Part shown: positions 29,701 to 39,578 of the stretch, in pieces | Position numbering within the stretch: position 1 is the first letter of the stretch | Layout of the letters: each line of letters begins with the position of its first letter | Made by a program: the position numbers and the translations under genes | Origin: Urophycis tenuis | Lineage: Eukaryota > Chordata > Actinopteri > Gadiformes > Phycidae | NCBI GenBank assembly: GCA_036785325.1 | Contig: JAXIVH010000015.1 | Location: forward strand, 5,964,107-6,028,106 | Direction: 5' to 3' | DNA length: 64,000 nucleotides | The notes under the pieces: model-generated | Databases searched by the model: none | What the model saw: the letters and a program-made list of their open reading frames with translations, nothing else | Told to the model about the DNA's origin: nothing

Positions 29701-31093
29701 ACTGTATGTAGGAATCTGTTCATTCATTCACCACCTCACCCTGAATGTATGTAGGAATCTGTTCATTCATTCACTACCTCACCCTGAATCTATGTAGGAA
29801 TCTGTTCATTCATTCACCGTCTCACCCTGAATGTATATAGGAATCTGTTCATTCATTCCCCGGCTCACCCTGAATGTATACAGGAATCTGTTCATTCATT
29901 CACCGTCTCACCCTGTGCGTGTCAGTGTTTGCGTTTCACTCACTTGCTCCCAGTGGCGATGAACAGCTTCCTGTACTCCATTCTCAGGCCGTCGGCAAAC
30001 GTCACAGCTCGCATTTTCACATCCACAGCCACCACCTGGAGGTGTAGGGATGTGTATTAGCTTCATATGTCTTCATATGGCTTCATATGGCTTTATATGG
30101 CACATAAAGTTGTGGGTAAAACATCACAGGGACACACATTAAAAAGACAAAACACACTCGGCTGTTTTCTAATATAAGATGTTGTGAAGAAAAATTCCGG
30201 TTTGCAACATCAACTCTGTTTCCATGAAAAAACACAGAAAAGTTGAAAAATTGACGTCATTGGTCCAATTCTTCATTGGCCCAACTTTTCCAGGATTCTC
30301 CAGCCGAAACATTTACACTAGTGGGGCGTGGCGGGGAACCCTTAAAGGTGACAAGCATGACGTTGTTTCTTCATCGTTAGGGGGTTTATTAATTAATTGT
30401 AGAAATTCAGATTTGTATCTAACGTCTACCCTGTCCCTCTCTCATCTCAAACACTTACTTTCAGTGGACTCCTCACAGTGACTACTCTCCCTGTACGAAT
30501 AATCATCCTGTATGAATACACTTCCTGTTTGAAGCTGCACACAAGTGTACGATCAGGTACCTCCTTTTCGGTGAGCACCTCGATGTCGTGGTCCTGCAGG
30601 AACTCAGGGCAGCGCAGCCGCAGCTGCTCAGCGGTGCTCTCTAGAGACTGGGGGGAGGACAGCACATTCACCAGCAGACAAGGTACATGGAGAACAGATG
30701 AGAGGAGATAGTGCTTTATTCACCATGTGGGACAGGAGCGTTATCTGAAGCTAGGTTACTGACCTGCTGCTTCCCAGAGGGGGAAAATAATAATAACAGT
30801 TATCACATTTAAAAAAATGAACCCAATGCAACATAATGTGTTTAACAAACGTTACACTTTGAGGCAGGGCCATACATTATAAGACAAATATTATGCTAAA
30901 CAATGTGTCTTATGGTAATTCTATCTCCCCTCCTATATAACCGTAGGTGTGTGTGTGTGTGTGCGTGTGTGTGCAAGTGTGTGTGTGTGTGTGCGCGTGT
31001 GTGCGTGTGTGGGTGTGTGTGTGTGCACGTGTGTGTGTGTCTGTCTGTGTGTGTGAGTGTGTGCATGCGTTCATGCGTGTGTGTCTGTGTGTG

Positions 31094-31138
<45 letters not shown>

Positions 31139-31740
31139 GGTGAGCTGCAGGTCTGTACAAACCTTACTCAGTTTAGGCCTGTCATAGGGCGGGTGGCGGT
31201 CTGCAGTGCACATGACGATGCGGTCGGTGAAGCCCTCTTGGCGGAGGGTCTCGGCACACACCAGGCCAGCCGGGCCTGCGGGCGGCCATTTTAAAAGTGT
31301 GTGTAAAGAAGCTATGGGTACTGGTGGAGATTATATAGGCATAGATTCATGAACGAGTGACTGAATAAATGAGTGAATCATGGAATGAAAGAGTGAATTT
31401 GTGAATTTATGAATGAATGAATGAATGAATGAGTGAATGAATGAATGAATGAGTGACTGGCTGACTGACTGACTGACTGACTGACTGACCTGAGCCAATG
31501 ATCAGCACGTGACTGAAGCCTGTGTTGGAGTTGATGACCGCCGAACACCTGGACATTGGCTTGGACCTCTTCTGAGCCTGAAGAGCCTGTGGGACACCAC
31601 GAGCTCAGATGTTTACACCATCGGGGCTCTGAGGTGTATCCTCTACTGTGGGGGGCCGATCTCCCCAGTGGTGAAATAATACACACAGTACCTGCTTGTT
31701 TGCACGAATGATCACCTTGTCCTTCTCCACCCGGACCTGA

Positions 31741-31827
<87 letters not shown>

Positions 31828-33743
31828 AGACACACACAGGTGCATAGGCACACACATGTAGACATGCAGACACACACACACACACAAAGACACACAATTT
31901 TGAAATTGCGGATGAAATACACTGATTCACTTAACAACAGCTGTACTAAACTAGTGTACGTAAGAGCAGTCACTTAATGAGGACGCTCACCTGAAAGGTG
32001 GCCAGACTATCTAGTCCAGGGAAGTCTTCCAGCTCCCCGCTGGCAATGTTGAAACAGGCTCCATGCCACGGACAGCGGATGTGCCCTTTAGATAACACAC
32101 CTGACCAGGAAACAATCAATCAATAAACAGGACTTAATCAGGAGCTTTATGGCTGTGGAACACTTCAGCGAAGGAACATTGTGTGGTTAATGGTGCTAGC
32201 AAAAACAATCCCCTCCCCTCCTGTTCCTTCCCTGCTTTTCTCTCCTGTTGAGAAGGGTTGCATTTTATACGACTTTAATCGACAAGCAAGAGGAATCCTC
32301 CTGCCCAAATCAGGGAGTACATGCCCTGATCTGTCAGAAATGAGCCGGGCGCAGACTGAAACGTAAACATGCAGACGCATTGTGCATTCAAACAGATATT
32401 CTCACAGCGCAAATAATTCACAAATAAATGACGGACTACACCAAAAATAATAGCAGCTAGACCTTATCTACAGCTCCTTTGATAATACTAGCAATTATAT
32501 AATACAGCTTAAGTCTTACCTACTGCTCCTTTAATAATAATAGTATATATAATACATCTTAAGTCTTACCTACTTCTCCTTTAATAATAATATTATATAT
32601 AATGGATCTTAAGTCTTACCTACTGCTGCTTTAATAATACTACTGTATATATGATAGATCTTGAGTCTTACCTACTGCTGCTTTAATAATAGTAGTGTGT
32701 ATATAATAGATCTTAAGCCATACCTACTGCTACTTTAATAATACCAGTGTATACATCATATAGGGTGCGTACCTTTGACCAGCGGAGCACCGTAATGGGG
32801 ACACTTGTGCGCGATGGCGGAGAACTCCCCGTGCTCCTTGATGAGCAGCGCTCTGCCGCTCCCCAGGTCCACCTCACGCATCCTGAGCACACAACGCTCA
32901 CACTCAGAGGCAGCTCACAGCGGGGGCCATTGACCGCTGGAGTGTGTGGGCCCTGCAGGTGAAGGGTTACGGGGCGTCCTCGTGCTGTGTAAGATCCATT
33001 GTCTTTCCACTCGTTCCCACTTTCCCTCGGCCCCAGTGCCTCTATACCTCATGTCCATTTTAGTTATTCTCTCTCTGAATATTTCCTTTTCTTTTCCTTC
33101 TCAATGTGAACGGCATTTCTACCGTTCACATGGTGTAAATACAGTATTGTGTGTGCTTTCAGTCATGTAATTATAATAATAATATGTCCCCTCATGCCTG
33201 GGTGGCCCAGCTGACCTGGGTTTACTCTCTCCTCGCCCAATCATTGGTTCTCTGGTTATCTTTTTACTGATAACCAGACAAGACATAGGTTATCTTTTCA
33301 CTGCAGGGTGACCTTGCCTGTCCTTGAGTGACCGAAATACAAAAAATACAATGCATTATTATCAGTATTATTAGTAGTGGACGCAGTGTCATCCTCATCC
33401 TCATCATCCTCATCCTCACCCTCCTGCTCATTACATTAACTGTTATCATAAGTATCATTGTTATGACTATGACAACTATTGCTGTAATGATCATCATTGC
33501 TGGTATCATCGTGATATGAGGGGTCCTACTGTCCGTTCTCCAGGTCCTTGACGTGGCAGATGGACGCCTCCACGTAGTCCCGGGACTTGGAGTAGAGGCG
33601 CGGCGCGGGGGCCTCCTCGTCGGAGCAGTGTCCCAGGGCCCCGTTGGGCCGGCGGTCCCCCAGGGGGCTGGCCTTGCCGTTGGGGGACAGGCCGTCCACC
33701 TCCCGCTCTTTCTCCAGCAGGGACAGCTCCACCTTCACCTCCA
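20090..33743 (-). CDS. aifm3: Apoptosis-inducing factor mitochondria-associated 3 (Rieske + FAD/NAD oxidoreductase); first exon missing
   Basis: Exons in transcript order: 33743-33530, 32882-32773, 32100-31991, 31736-31692, 31586-31490, 31275-31163, 30647-30561, 30035-29944, 29523-29393, 24655-24540, 24305-24234, 23815-23752, 23036-22960, 22252-22135, 21591-21493, 21240-21165, 20751-20647, 20132-20090. Every junction is in phase (589 residues after a missing exon 1). Rieske 2Fe-2S ligands lie in CPHYG and CPWHG. The FAD fold is IIGSGPAGL and the second FAD motif is VYAGGDVV. The NAD-binding loop reads VVVGTSFVGME, with S where many relatives have the second glycine. AIFM3 is known as a flavoprotein linked to mitochondria-dependent apoptosis. 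The first exon (a short N-terminal leader in other vertebrates) was not found; it may lie further right or in the N gap. The C-terminus follows the shorter splice form, going from RKRDVE straight to TGDISWL. Confidence 0.95.
22419..22652. repeat. Interstitial telomere-like repeat (TTAGGG variants)
   Basis: Degenerate GGTTAGGG / GGGTTAAGGTTAGGGATA units run for about 230 bp in an AIFM3 intron. It is not a pure TTAGGG array; the repeat has drifted into roughly 18-bp higher-order units. Confidence 0.9.
23308..23465 (+). mobile_element. Decayed tRNA-like SINE
   Basis: A B-box-like GGTTCAATTCC at about 23366-23376 is followed by a body with a stretch similar to other fish SINEs (CCTGGAGCAAGAAGCC). 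Age and family are uncertain. Confidence 0.45.
23543..23750. repeat. (GT)n microsatellite abutting an AIFM3 donor
   Basis: GT with GC interruptions. It ends directly at the donor of AIFM3 exon 23815-23752, so on the minus strand the intron begins gtgac followed by a long AC repeat. Confidence 0.95.
25201..25257. repeat. 57-bp target-site duplication, left copy
   Basis: Identical to 29216-29272 and brackets the LINE insertion. The single G at the right junction (29216) could belong either to the element or to the duplication. Confidence 0.85.
25257..25284. repeat. Perfect 12-bp-arm hairpin at the LINE 5' junction
   Basis: Arms at 25257-25268 and 25273-25284 are exact reverse complements around the 4-nt loop AGGC. 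It lies exactly where the target duplication ends and the inserted DNA begins. Confidence 0.9.
25323..25580 (+). mobile_element. 5'-truncated LINE copy directly upstream of the full copy
   Basis: Positions 25356-25580 are identical to 28992-29216, the last codons plus 3' UTR of the full-length element. The 30 bp before that are diverged but can be read in the matching frame. The truncated copy runs straight into the 5' end of the intact element. Confidence 0.9.
25581..29216 (+). mobile_element. Full-length non-LTR retrotransposon with restriction-like endonuclease
   Basis: About 3.6 kb: a 230-bp 5' leader, one long open frame and a 140-bp 3' UTR ending ATTAAACCAG without a poly(A) tail. It lies antisense to AIFM3 within one intron. 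By protein architecture it belongs to the early-branching LINE group that uses a restriction-like endonuclease (R2/R4/NeSL relatives). The intact frame, the exact 57-bp duplication and the 100% identical 225-bp direct repeats all point to a recent insertion. Confidence 0.85.
25814..29074 (+). CDS. LINE polyprotein: zinc finger, reverse transcriptase, CCHC, restriction-like endonuclease (1086 residues)
   Basis: An N-terminal zinc-finger-like CGKVC...H...C motif occupies residues 21-40. The reverse transcriptase spans about 290-620: WLDLSNAYGS with Asp431, GCTVS in place of the usual QGxPxS, and the FMDD box with Asp533-Asp534. A cysteine-histidine knuckle CPLC-x7-H-x3-CC lies at 868-884. The restriction-like endonuclease has RPDLV (Asp975) and ELTVPW (Glu990), followed by a basic ERKRAKYEEL segment. 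The frame has no stop or frameshift. The protein would nick DNA and prime cDNA synthesis on it. Similar proteins are widespread in fish genomes. A short overlapping reading frame starts at 25798. The clade (NeSL-like or other) cannot be fixed without a phylogeny. Confidence 0.9.
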   Translation: MDVQVLTQANGITTMSAVCLCGKVCKNPRGLKIHQTKMKCLTGRQVVQRTGPVPGETQEEPGPESPHSAQTLHAPQALPQVMHSEHRRVKWPSANMVKEWCQFDADVDQILEATARGDADQKLRTMSAMIVSIAAERFGTKEHHPISGAGEPNRRQKKISQLRQELRLLGRQYKQAREEEKVSIAGLRNIVRRNLTTLRRAEWHRKRGKERAKKRAAFISGPFNFTKKILGQKRGGQLACSQEEVDKYLRATYSDSAREQDLGPCSFLITPPEPTSAFNTKEPTLREVEDIVRAARSNSAPGPSGVPYVVYKRCPRLVQRLWKILRVIWRRGKVAQQWRHAEGVWIPKEENSRTIEQFRNISLLSVEGKVFFSIVARRMTEFFLKNAYIDTSVQKGGVPRVPGCIEHTGVVTQLIREAREGNGNLAVLWLDLSNAYGSIPHKLVETSLDRHHVPGKIRDLILDYYNSFSLRVTSGTVTSASHRLEKGIITGCTVSVILFALAMNMLVKSAEVECRGPLTKSGVRQPPIRAFMDDLTVTTTSVPGCRWVLQGLERLINWARMGFKPAKSRSLVVKKGKVTDKFRFSLGGVQIPSVSEEPVKSLGKIFDGTLRDKAALKATSRELGNWLVAVDKSGLPGKYKAWIYQHGILPRLLWPLLVYDVPLTSVEGFERKVSSFLRRWLGLPRSLSSIALYGHKNKLRLPFSSLSEEFMVTRAREVLLYRDSSDTKVSLAGIEVRTGRKWRAQETVEQAEARLRHGVLVGTVATGRAGLGSNPGPRYNKARGKERRQLIQEEVRAGLEETRSSKMVGMRQQGAWTRWEQTLDRKISWSELWKAEPFRIKFLIQSVYDVLPSPSNLFCWGLAEIPACPLCQRRGSLEHILSCCPKALGEGRYRWRHDQVLKVIADTICSGISLSKQQQPARHSITFVKSGEKPQQRPGQTVGLLTTARDWQLKVDLGKQLKFPETIAVTTLRPDLVLMSESTRQVILLELTVPWEDRMEEAFERKRAKYEELAGECRRNGWKTRCSPIEVGCRGFAGQSLCRALKLLGIRGLHSKKAIKNITDAAEKASRWLWIRRGDPWATQAT
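29216..29272. repeat. 57-bp target-site duplication, right copy
   Basis: Exact match to 25201-25257. Confidence 0.85.
29545..29925. repeat. Minisatellite, unit about 43 bp
   Basis: Roughly eight copies of a unit containing CACCCTGAATGTATGTAGG and AATCTGTTCATTCATTCA, with small changes between copies. It starts about 20 bp upstream (in transcript terms) of AIFM3 exon 29523-29393. Confidence 0.9.
30946..31137. repeat. Imperfect (GT)n microsatellite
   Basis: GT with GC, CT and GA interruptions, 26 bp from AIFM3 exon 31275-31163. Confidence 0.9.
31365..31489. repeat. (GAAT)n and (GACT)n tetranucleotide tract
   Basis: GAATGAAT units grade into GACTGACT units that end exactly at the donor of AIFM3 exon 31586-31490. 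The donor reads gtcagt and is itself the start of the repeat. Confidence 0.9.
31743..31890. repeat. (CA)n microsatellite next to an AIFM3 acceptor
   Basis: Nearly pure CA up to 31820, then imperfect. On the minus strand a GT tract ends 6 nt before the acceptor of the 45-nt exon 31736-31692. Confidence 0.95.
32455..32745. repeat. Minisatellite, unit about 60 bp
   Basis: About five copies of a unit containing CTTAAGTCTTACCTACTGCT and TTTAATAATA, within an AIFM3 intron. Confidence 0.85.
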
Positions 33744-35266
33744 CTGGGGCCGCGCGGAGAACAAGGGGTTACGCTCTGAGAGCAAGGACTTCCTGTGGCC
33801 ACCATTTTGTTTTTGTTTGCCTCTGAATTGATATTGCCAAGACACATATATTGGCAATACTGTGTACGTTGATATATATTTTCAGTATTCATAGTTTGTG
33901 GTTTTATCTTTTTCCGTTTTTTACTACTCTCTACTTTCTGCTCTCCCCTCTGCGATTAATAAATCTTATTAATCTTATCTGTGAGGTGAATAACGTTTGT
34001 AATATAATTTATTCTTCATAAATAAGTGCCTTCTATGTGATGTTTCAGTGAGGTAGAACTACTACTATTGTGGTTCTATGATTAGATCTGTTAAATCAGA
34101 GTGAACACGGTGCCCGCGAGAACCTGGGTGCCCACAGGGACCCCGCCAGTGGTCTGCTCTAAAAATAGCACTATAGTCACCATGGAGACATTTTGGACCA
34201 TTTTTCATTGTGTTGATCTTTTTTTTTAATCAACAACACTTGCACTTGATGTAGATTTAAAAGCAATGGCAATATTGAATTTAACATTTTAAAAACAAAA
34301 ATGTTTCATGAACTCTGAACTTGTCTGGAAAGTTCAATATTGTGTGCAGTCTTTGCTGAGACAAGCTAGCGAGTGGAAATAAAATGGGGAGCTAGATGCA
34401 GGTTATACCCACAGAATAAATAAAAACATGGCGCTGAAGCGAAAGAAACATTTTACGACAGTAAAATAAAAGTGTGTATGTCTCATTTGCGATGGCCACA
34501 GTCACACTAGCTTCCATGCTAACTACCCACCTGGCAGTGTTCTAGTTAAAAGCAACTTTGGGCAAATGGCAGTCATTTTTCAGGAGGCCGGTGAAAAGGT
34601 CACAAAAAGCAACTGAAACTTAATTTAGAGCTGCAAATGTTTTGATAAAGAACAAAAAAGACTTTTCGGACAGGGAGGGCTTGAAAGGAGCAATGATGAC
34701 AACTGCAAACACAATGTTCAAAGACGAGAAGAATGTGAAGAATTTGAGGGCAAGTAGCTGGTCTTACACAGTACCCTTGAAGTAGCTCTCAGGTTTGAAG
34801 AGGTTGGTGACCCCGGGTTTAAAAAATGCATAAATCAACCGTGCTAATTGTGACTAATCCAGAAACTAAACCAGTCTGAACATTAATAATTAGATTAGAT
34901 TAGTTTCAATTGATACTCAATTAGTCTTCCTGTCATCAATCTTTCTGAGCATCAGACTTTCACTAGCGTGGCATCGAAACATTTTCAAAGAGATGCAGCC
35001 TGTTTTTAACTGTGTGAGCTGACATTTTGTCAGCACATGTACATGTTGTACAAATGAACATGACATTGGTGCAACTGTTAACACAACATAAGAAAAGGTT
35101 GTGTAATATTTAGTCTTTCACTACAGTGAGCTTTATCTCTCTGACTGGAAAAATGTGCTGATCATCGGGTTCTTACAGAGTAATCTGGCTGGAATTCTGT
35201 CCTGCAGTGCAAGTCTTAATTAAAATGAATGGAAAATCATAGGAGAGGCTGCGTGTGCAGTGAAAG

Positions 35267-35269
<3 letters not shown>

Positions 35270-35325
<56 letters not shown>

Positions 35326-35338
35326 GAGAGAGAGAGGG

Positions 35339-35409
<71 letters not shown>

Positions 35410-35455
35410 CGAGAGAGAGAGAGAGAGAAGAGTAAAGGGGGAGAGAGAGGGAGCT
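35270..35455. repeat. (GA)n microsatellite
   Basis: Interrupted GA tract of about 185 bp. Confidence 0.95.
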
Positions 35456-36252
35456 AGAGATTGTGGTCATTAGACTTAAAGAGAATCAGTTCTCCTTGAC
35501 TTCATGGCGGCCGCCAAAAGCTTTGTAATTAGCTAAACGATGAATTTAATCTTGTTGTTGTGTTGGTTGTGCTGCTGTCTCGTTTTCTTGCGCTATGGCT
35601 AGTCATCTGATCTCATCACACTCCAACTCCTAACTCTTGACAATGTTTTGTCATCGCGTCAAGCCCTCATTATAGAGCTTAGCACACATTGTCAAAGATG
35701 TAGGCCCACTTCTAAATGATGACACCATTGAAAGCCACAAGACGGTTAGAGGATACTTTTGGGTTTAACAGCCTTTGAATCAAGCACCAATCACAGCTTT
35801 CAACAATCTTAGTAGGAATAGATTTTAGGGTGTTGGGGTGTTGTTCATGAAACTATATACCAACGGATCTAATTATATATATATATCTCTATCCCCTGTA
35901 CTGCTGGTCAATGTGAATTTCTCCTAAGGGGGATTAAGGAATATATTATATATATATATATGAATTGTAACTCCAATTATGTTAGACTGATACAATACAA
36001 TACAATCCATTGATTTTACGACTGATACTGAATGCCTCTCTTGTGTTTTTTACGTTGGCCGTCTCCAGTGGCCTCTCTGTCCCTCATGGATGACTGTTTA
36101 AAACGCCGTGCATCAGAACAGTCGTGCAGGCATCCATCCTCTATCTGACAGGGTTAGCGGTGGTCTGGCCAAGGCATCGTGTGTTTAATAGACATAAACT
36201 AATGACTCCCTGGAGGGTTCACCCTGTTCCACTTGACTAGACATTTCTTGCA

Positions 36253-36254
<2 letters not shown>

Positions 36255-36283
<29 letters not shown>

Positions 36284-36290
36284 CGCGTGT

Positions 36291-36366
<76 letters not shown>

Positions 36367-36368
36367 CG
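36255..36368. repeat. (GT)n microsatellite with CG cap
   Basis: GT repeat passing into CGCGCGCG at its right end. Confidence 0.95.
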
Positions 36369-36722
36369 GTGTGCGTGCGTGTGCTCTTTTGGAGGGCTGT
36401 GCAAAAAGCCGGGCCCTTGTTCCTTCCACTTCAAAACAGTAGGAGATTTTAATGTTTGACGTATTTATGAATCGTGTCTTCATCGACCTGAACAGCTTAG
36501 CAGAGAGTAAATTCTGATCGTGATGTTTATCATTCTAAACGTGACAAATTGGAGCCAGTCATGGACGATGACAGACGACAGAACGTGACTCTGGGTTTGG
36601 CGGGGTGGGAGCCTTCCCGCTGTACACCTGCATCTGCGTCTCGTTGTGTAATCCTCTGCAGCAACAAGCGACACACATTCTGCCCTCCTGCACCACGCAG
36701 CGCCAACAGGGATGACCTATAT

Positions 36723-36922
36723 NNNNNNNNNNNNNNNNNNNNNNNNNNNNNNNNNNNNNNNNNNNNNNNNNNNNNNNNNNNNNNNNNNNNNNNNNNNNNN
36801 NNNNNNNNNNNNNNNNNNNNNNNNNNNNNNNNNNNNNNNNNNNNNNNNNNNNNNNNNNNNNNNNNNNNNNNNNNNNNNNNNNNNNNNNNNNNNNNNNNNN
36901 NNNNNNNNNNNNNNNNNNNNNN
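36723..36922. other. Assembly gap (200 N)
   Basis: Exactly 200 unknown bases, so probably a placeholder rather than a measured size. Confidence 1.
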
Positions 36923-37500
36923 AAGCTAGACTAGCTTGAATGAATATGAATGCATTTAAAGGAAGGGAACATAATGTTAATGATATTTTCTTGCCTGGAA
37001 TCTCACACATGTTAGCTTACAGAGCAATACAATATACAATGCATTTAGTTTAGTTTAAATTTCATTGAATGATTGAGGATATACAAGAAATGTGAATCAC
37101 AGAATGACTTTCTTGTCACGTGATTAGTCGAACCATTCAACTTGAATGTAGCAGCTGCTCACTGTACCATCTGCTGGTCACTACTGGCCACGTCACCTCC
37201 TTCTCTTTAGTGCTCGATCTCTGGCTGTGTTCCAATGGTGCACTTGGGCCCCAAACCGTGCACTATTTAATACCCATCATGCAATATAAAATAATAAAAT
37301 GTGTAAGTAGTAATATGTGTAAGTGATGCACTCTTATTTTCCTCATAACCCCTCAATACCGTGATACACCGTGGAACGCCTGGCTACATGTTTTTTTATT
37401 TTTTTTATCCAATACTTATTCATCAAATGTGCTACATAGTGGTCAGGGAATGAGGGAACCAGTGAGCCAAATCGAACACAGCCTACCCCCCCCCCCCCCC

Positions 37501-37572
<72 letters not shown>

Positions 37573-37743
37573 GGGTCTGTAGGCCAAGTGTCTGTAGGCC
37601 AGAGTCTTTCTGAACATGCTGAAAGCTGAATCTCTGTTTGTGTGTTGTTGTTGTTGTTACTGTTACTCTGACAGGGTGTGCGTGCATGTGTGAGTGTTCG
37701 CTGAGGGTCTAGTGTTTAATGTAGCGCAGAGTATACTCTGTCA

Positions 37744-37745
<2 letters not shown>

Positions 37746-37834
<89 letters not shown>
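37746..37834. repeat. (GA)n microsatellite
   Basis: Two GA runs separated by a single extra G. Confidence 0.95.
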
Positions 37835-37837
<3 letters not shown>

Positions 37838-38921
37838 CATTACATTACTGGTTTAAATGAATGCAGTACTTCAATCAGCCATAAAAGGAAAATAAGCTGA
37901 GTGTATTTTTTGTGTCAAATGTACATTTCATCATCATCTCTTAAGATGTCAAAAATTATGGCTATTTTAAGCATATGGCTGAAGAACTCTAAAGAAATGA
38001 TATTCAGAGGCTGGTCAAGCCAGTGAAAAAGACATTACATGTTACTACTGTTAGTACAAATGTATCCATGCTCCATCCATGTTGAGTGACCATTATGTCT
38101 GCAAACAGCTTGTTTGGTTCAACATTAACACATACAGCTGTGTTCCTGAATTAAAAACCTAGACCACCTAAATATCTATAGGGTGGAGGTATAGCAACGG
38201 TCTCCCACAGAGAGGTCCCTCCCCAGGTTGAAACACAACACATGAGTGTTCTGGCGATGGAATGCAAGTCTTAATAACTATGCTGTTCACTTTGAACCTT
38301 GCTGTGGACCAGGAGAAAGCCCAGGCAGCCATGTGGTTCATGGACAGCATGGACTTTCTAACTGTAATTCATGTAATACTGGACATCAGCGCGGTCTTCA
38401 CGATTCCTGGCCACTGCCACGACTATTATTTTTAGGAATGTATTCACGTGACATAACACACTATTCTGCATGCATGTTTTATTTTACAGCAAATTCTGAT
38501 AATTCATTCCAATCAATTAATTTTACTTAACTGTGCAACTGAGCAATGTTGCAAAATAGTTAACATCTGGTTATCTATCTACTGTAGAAAACACACAAAA
38601 CAACTGAGATTGGAGCAGGAGCAACTCTAGAAAAAACGGTCAGTACTGTGGTACACATGAATGGCAAAAATGTGTACTTCAGGTTTTTGCTACCAGGTAT
38701 TCATTCTCAACAAACCTGCAGCAACGTCTCTCAGCGACATCCTGACTCGGTGCCAAACTGAAAGAGGCTTGGCAGGTGCTCAGCTTTAGTCGTCTGTAGG
38801 TTGAAGACATATTTTGCAAGCTACAAATAGAGCAAACACCAGGCGTTTTTCACGTTGCTACAATCAGGTGTTCACGTGTGCACGAGCGTACGCATTCTAC
38901 AATAACTCCCGTTCTTCCTTC

Positions 38922-39578
38922 TCATAGAACCTCCGTCTTCAGGTAGTGCTTGGCTCCCGGCGTCGGCCGTGGGCTGTCAGGGGGGCTGGCCGGCCGCGTG
39001 TCAAAGTCCCCCATGCACACGGCCACGAAGAAGAGGGTCCCGCCCAGGACCAGCGCCAGACCCCCGAACCAGCCGGAGAACATGGCCTCCCCGAACTCCC
39101 AGCGTGGCACCACGTCCGGCAGGTTCTCGTCCCAGAACTCCACCACCGTGGTGTACGCCACCACGGACACGGAGGCCAGGGTGCACAGCCCGGACACCCA
39201 GCTCAGCACCCCGCCGAGCAGCAGCAGCCCCCGCCGCAGCCCCGGCCGGCCCCGGCACGCCTCCACCCCCTCCATGGCCAGGAAGGCCGCCGGCACGGCC
39301 AGGGCGCCCGTGCCGATGGACGCCAGCACCAGCGCCCGGGACAGCTGCAGGTCCCCGGGCAGCGCCAGCGTGGACTCGTAGGCCTTGCACTGCACGCCCA
39401 CCTCCTCGGTGAAGATGCACATGTGCCAGAGGCCCGAGTAGTAGTTCTCCACCTCGTTCAGCTCCGAGTTCATGGTCTTCCACAGCGGCAGGAACGCCGT
39501 GATGAGGGAGGTGACCAGGCCGCCGAAGGTCACGAAGAGGGCGGTTCTCTGCATCATCTTGGTGGTCAGGAACACCAT
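38922..39578 (-). CDS. Claudin of the claudin-22/24 type, single exon, 218 residues
   Basis: Four-helix tight-junction protein. The first extracellular loop has the claudin signature: Trp33, GLW at 49-51, Cys54 and Cys64. Helices are at about 13-31, 81-103, 119-141 and 162-186. The stretches NEVEN...GLW, QEFWDEN-like (VEFWDENLPD) and VPRWEFGEA are those I associate with claudin-22/24 rather than claudin-1 to -5. The frame is open for another 109 codons upstream, but that part is not claudin-like, and the ATG at 39578 gives the usual length. The C-terminus ends TEVL rather than the common YV PDZ ligand. Like several claudin genes it has no intron. It lies between AIFM3 and LZTR1 on the same strand as both. 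Confidence 0.9.
   Translation of the reverse strand: MVFLTTKMMQRTALFVTFGGLVTSLITAFLPLWKTMNSELNEVENYYSGLWHMCIFTEEVGVQCKAYESTLALPGDLQLSRALVLASIGTGALAVPAAFLAMEGVEACRGRPGLRRGLLLLGGVLSWVSGLCTLASVSVVAYTTVVEFWDENLPDVVPRWEFGEAMFSGWFGGLALVLGGTLFFVAVCMGDFDTRPASPPDSPRPTPGAKHYLKTEVL

Larger units (their letters stand above)
33744..38921. other. Upstream AIFM3 region to claudin, no further exon recognised
   Basis: Contains simple repeats ((GA)n at 35270-35455, GT at 36255-36368, poly-C/(CT)n at 37488-37570, (GA)n at 37746-37834), the assembly gap and otherwise AT-rich sequence. AIFM3 exon 1 and promoter are expected here or beyond. The claudin 3' UTR occupies the right end; a minus-strand AATAAA at about 38477 is a candidate poly(A) signal. 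Confidence 0.5.

Noticed and set aside
29545..29925. CRISPR-like spacing of repeats
   Set aside because: Units are contiguous with no unique spacers; a minisatellite.
36549..37010. Open frames running through the N block
   Set aside because: They exist only because the N bases contain no stop codons.
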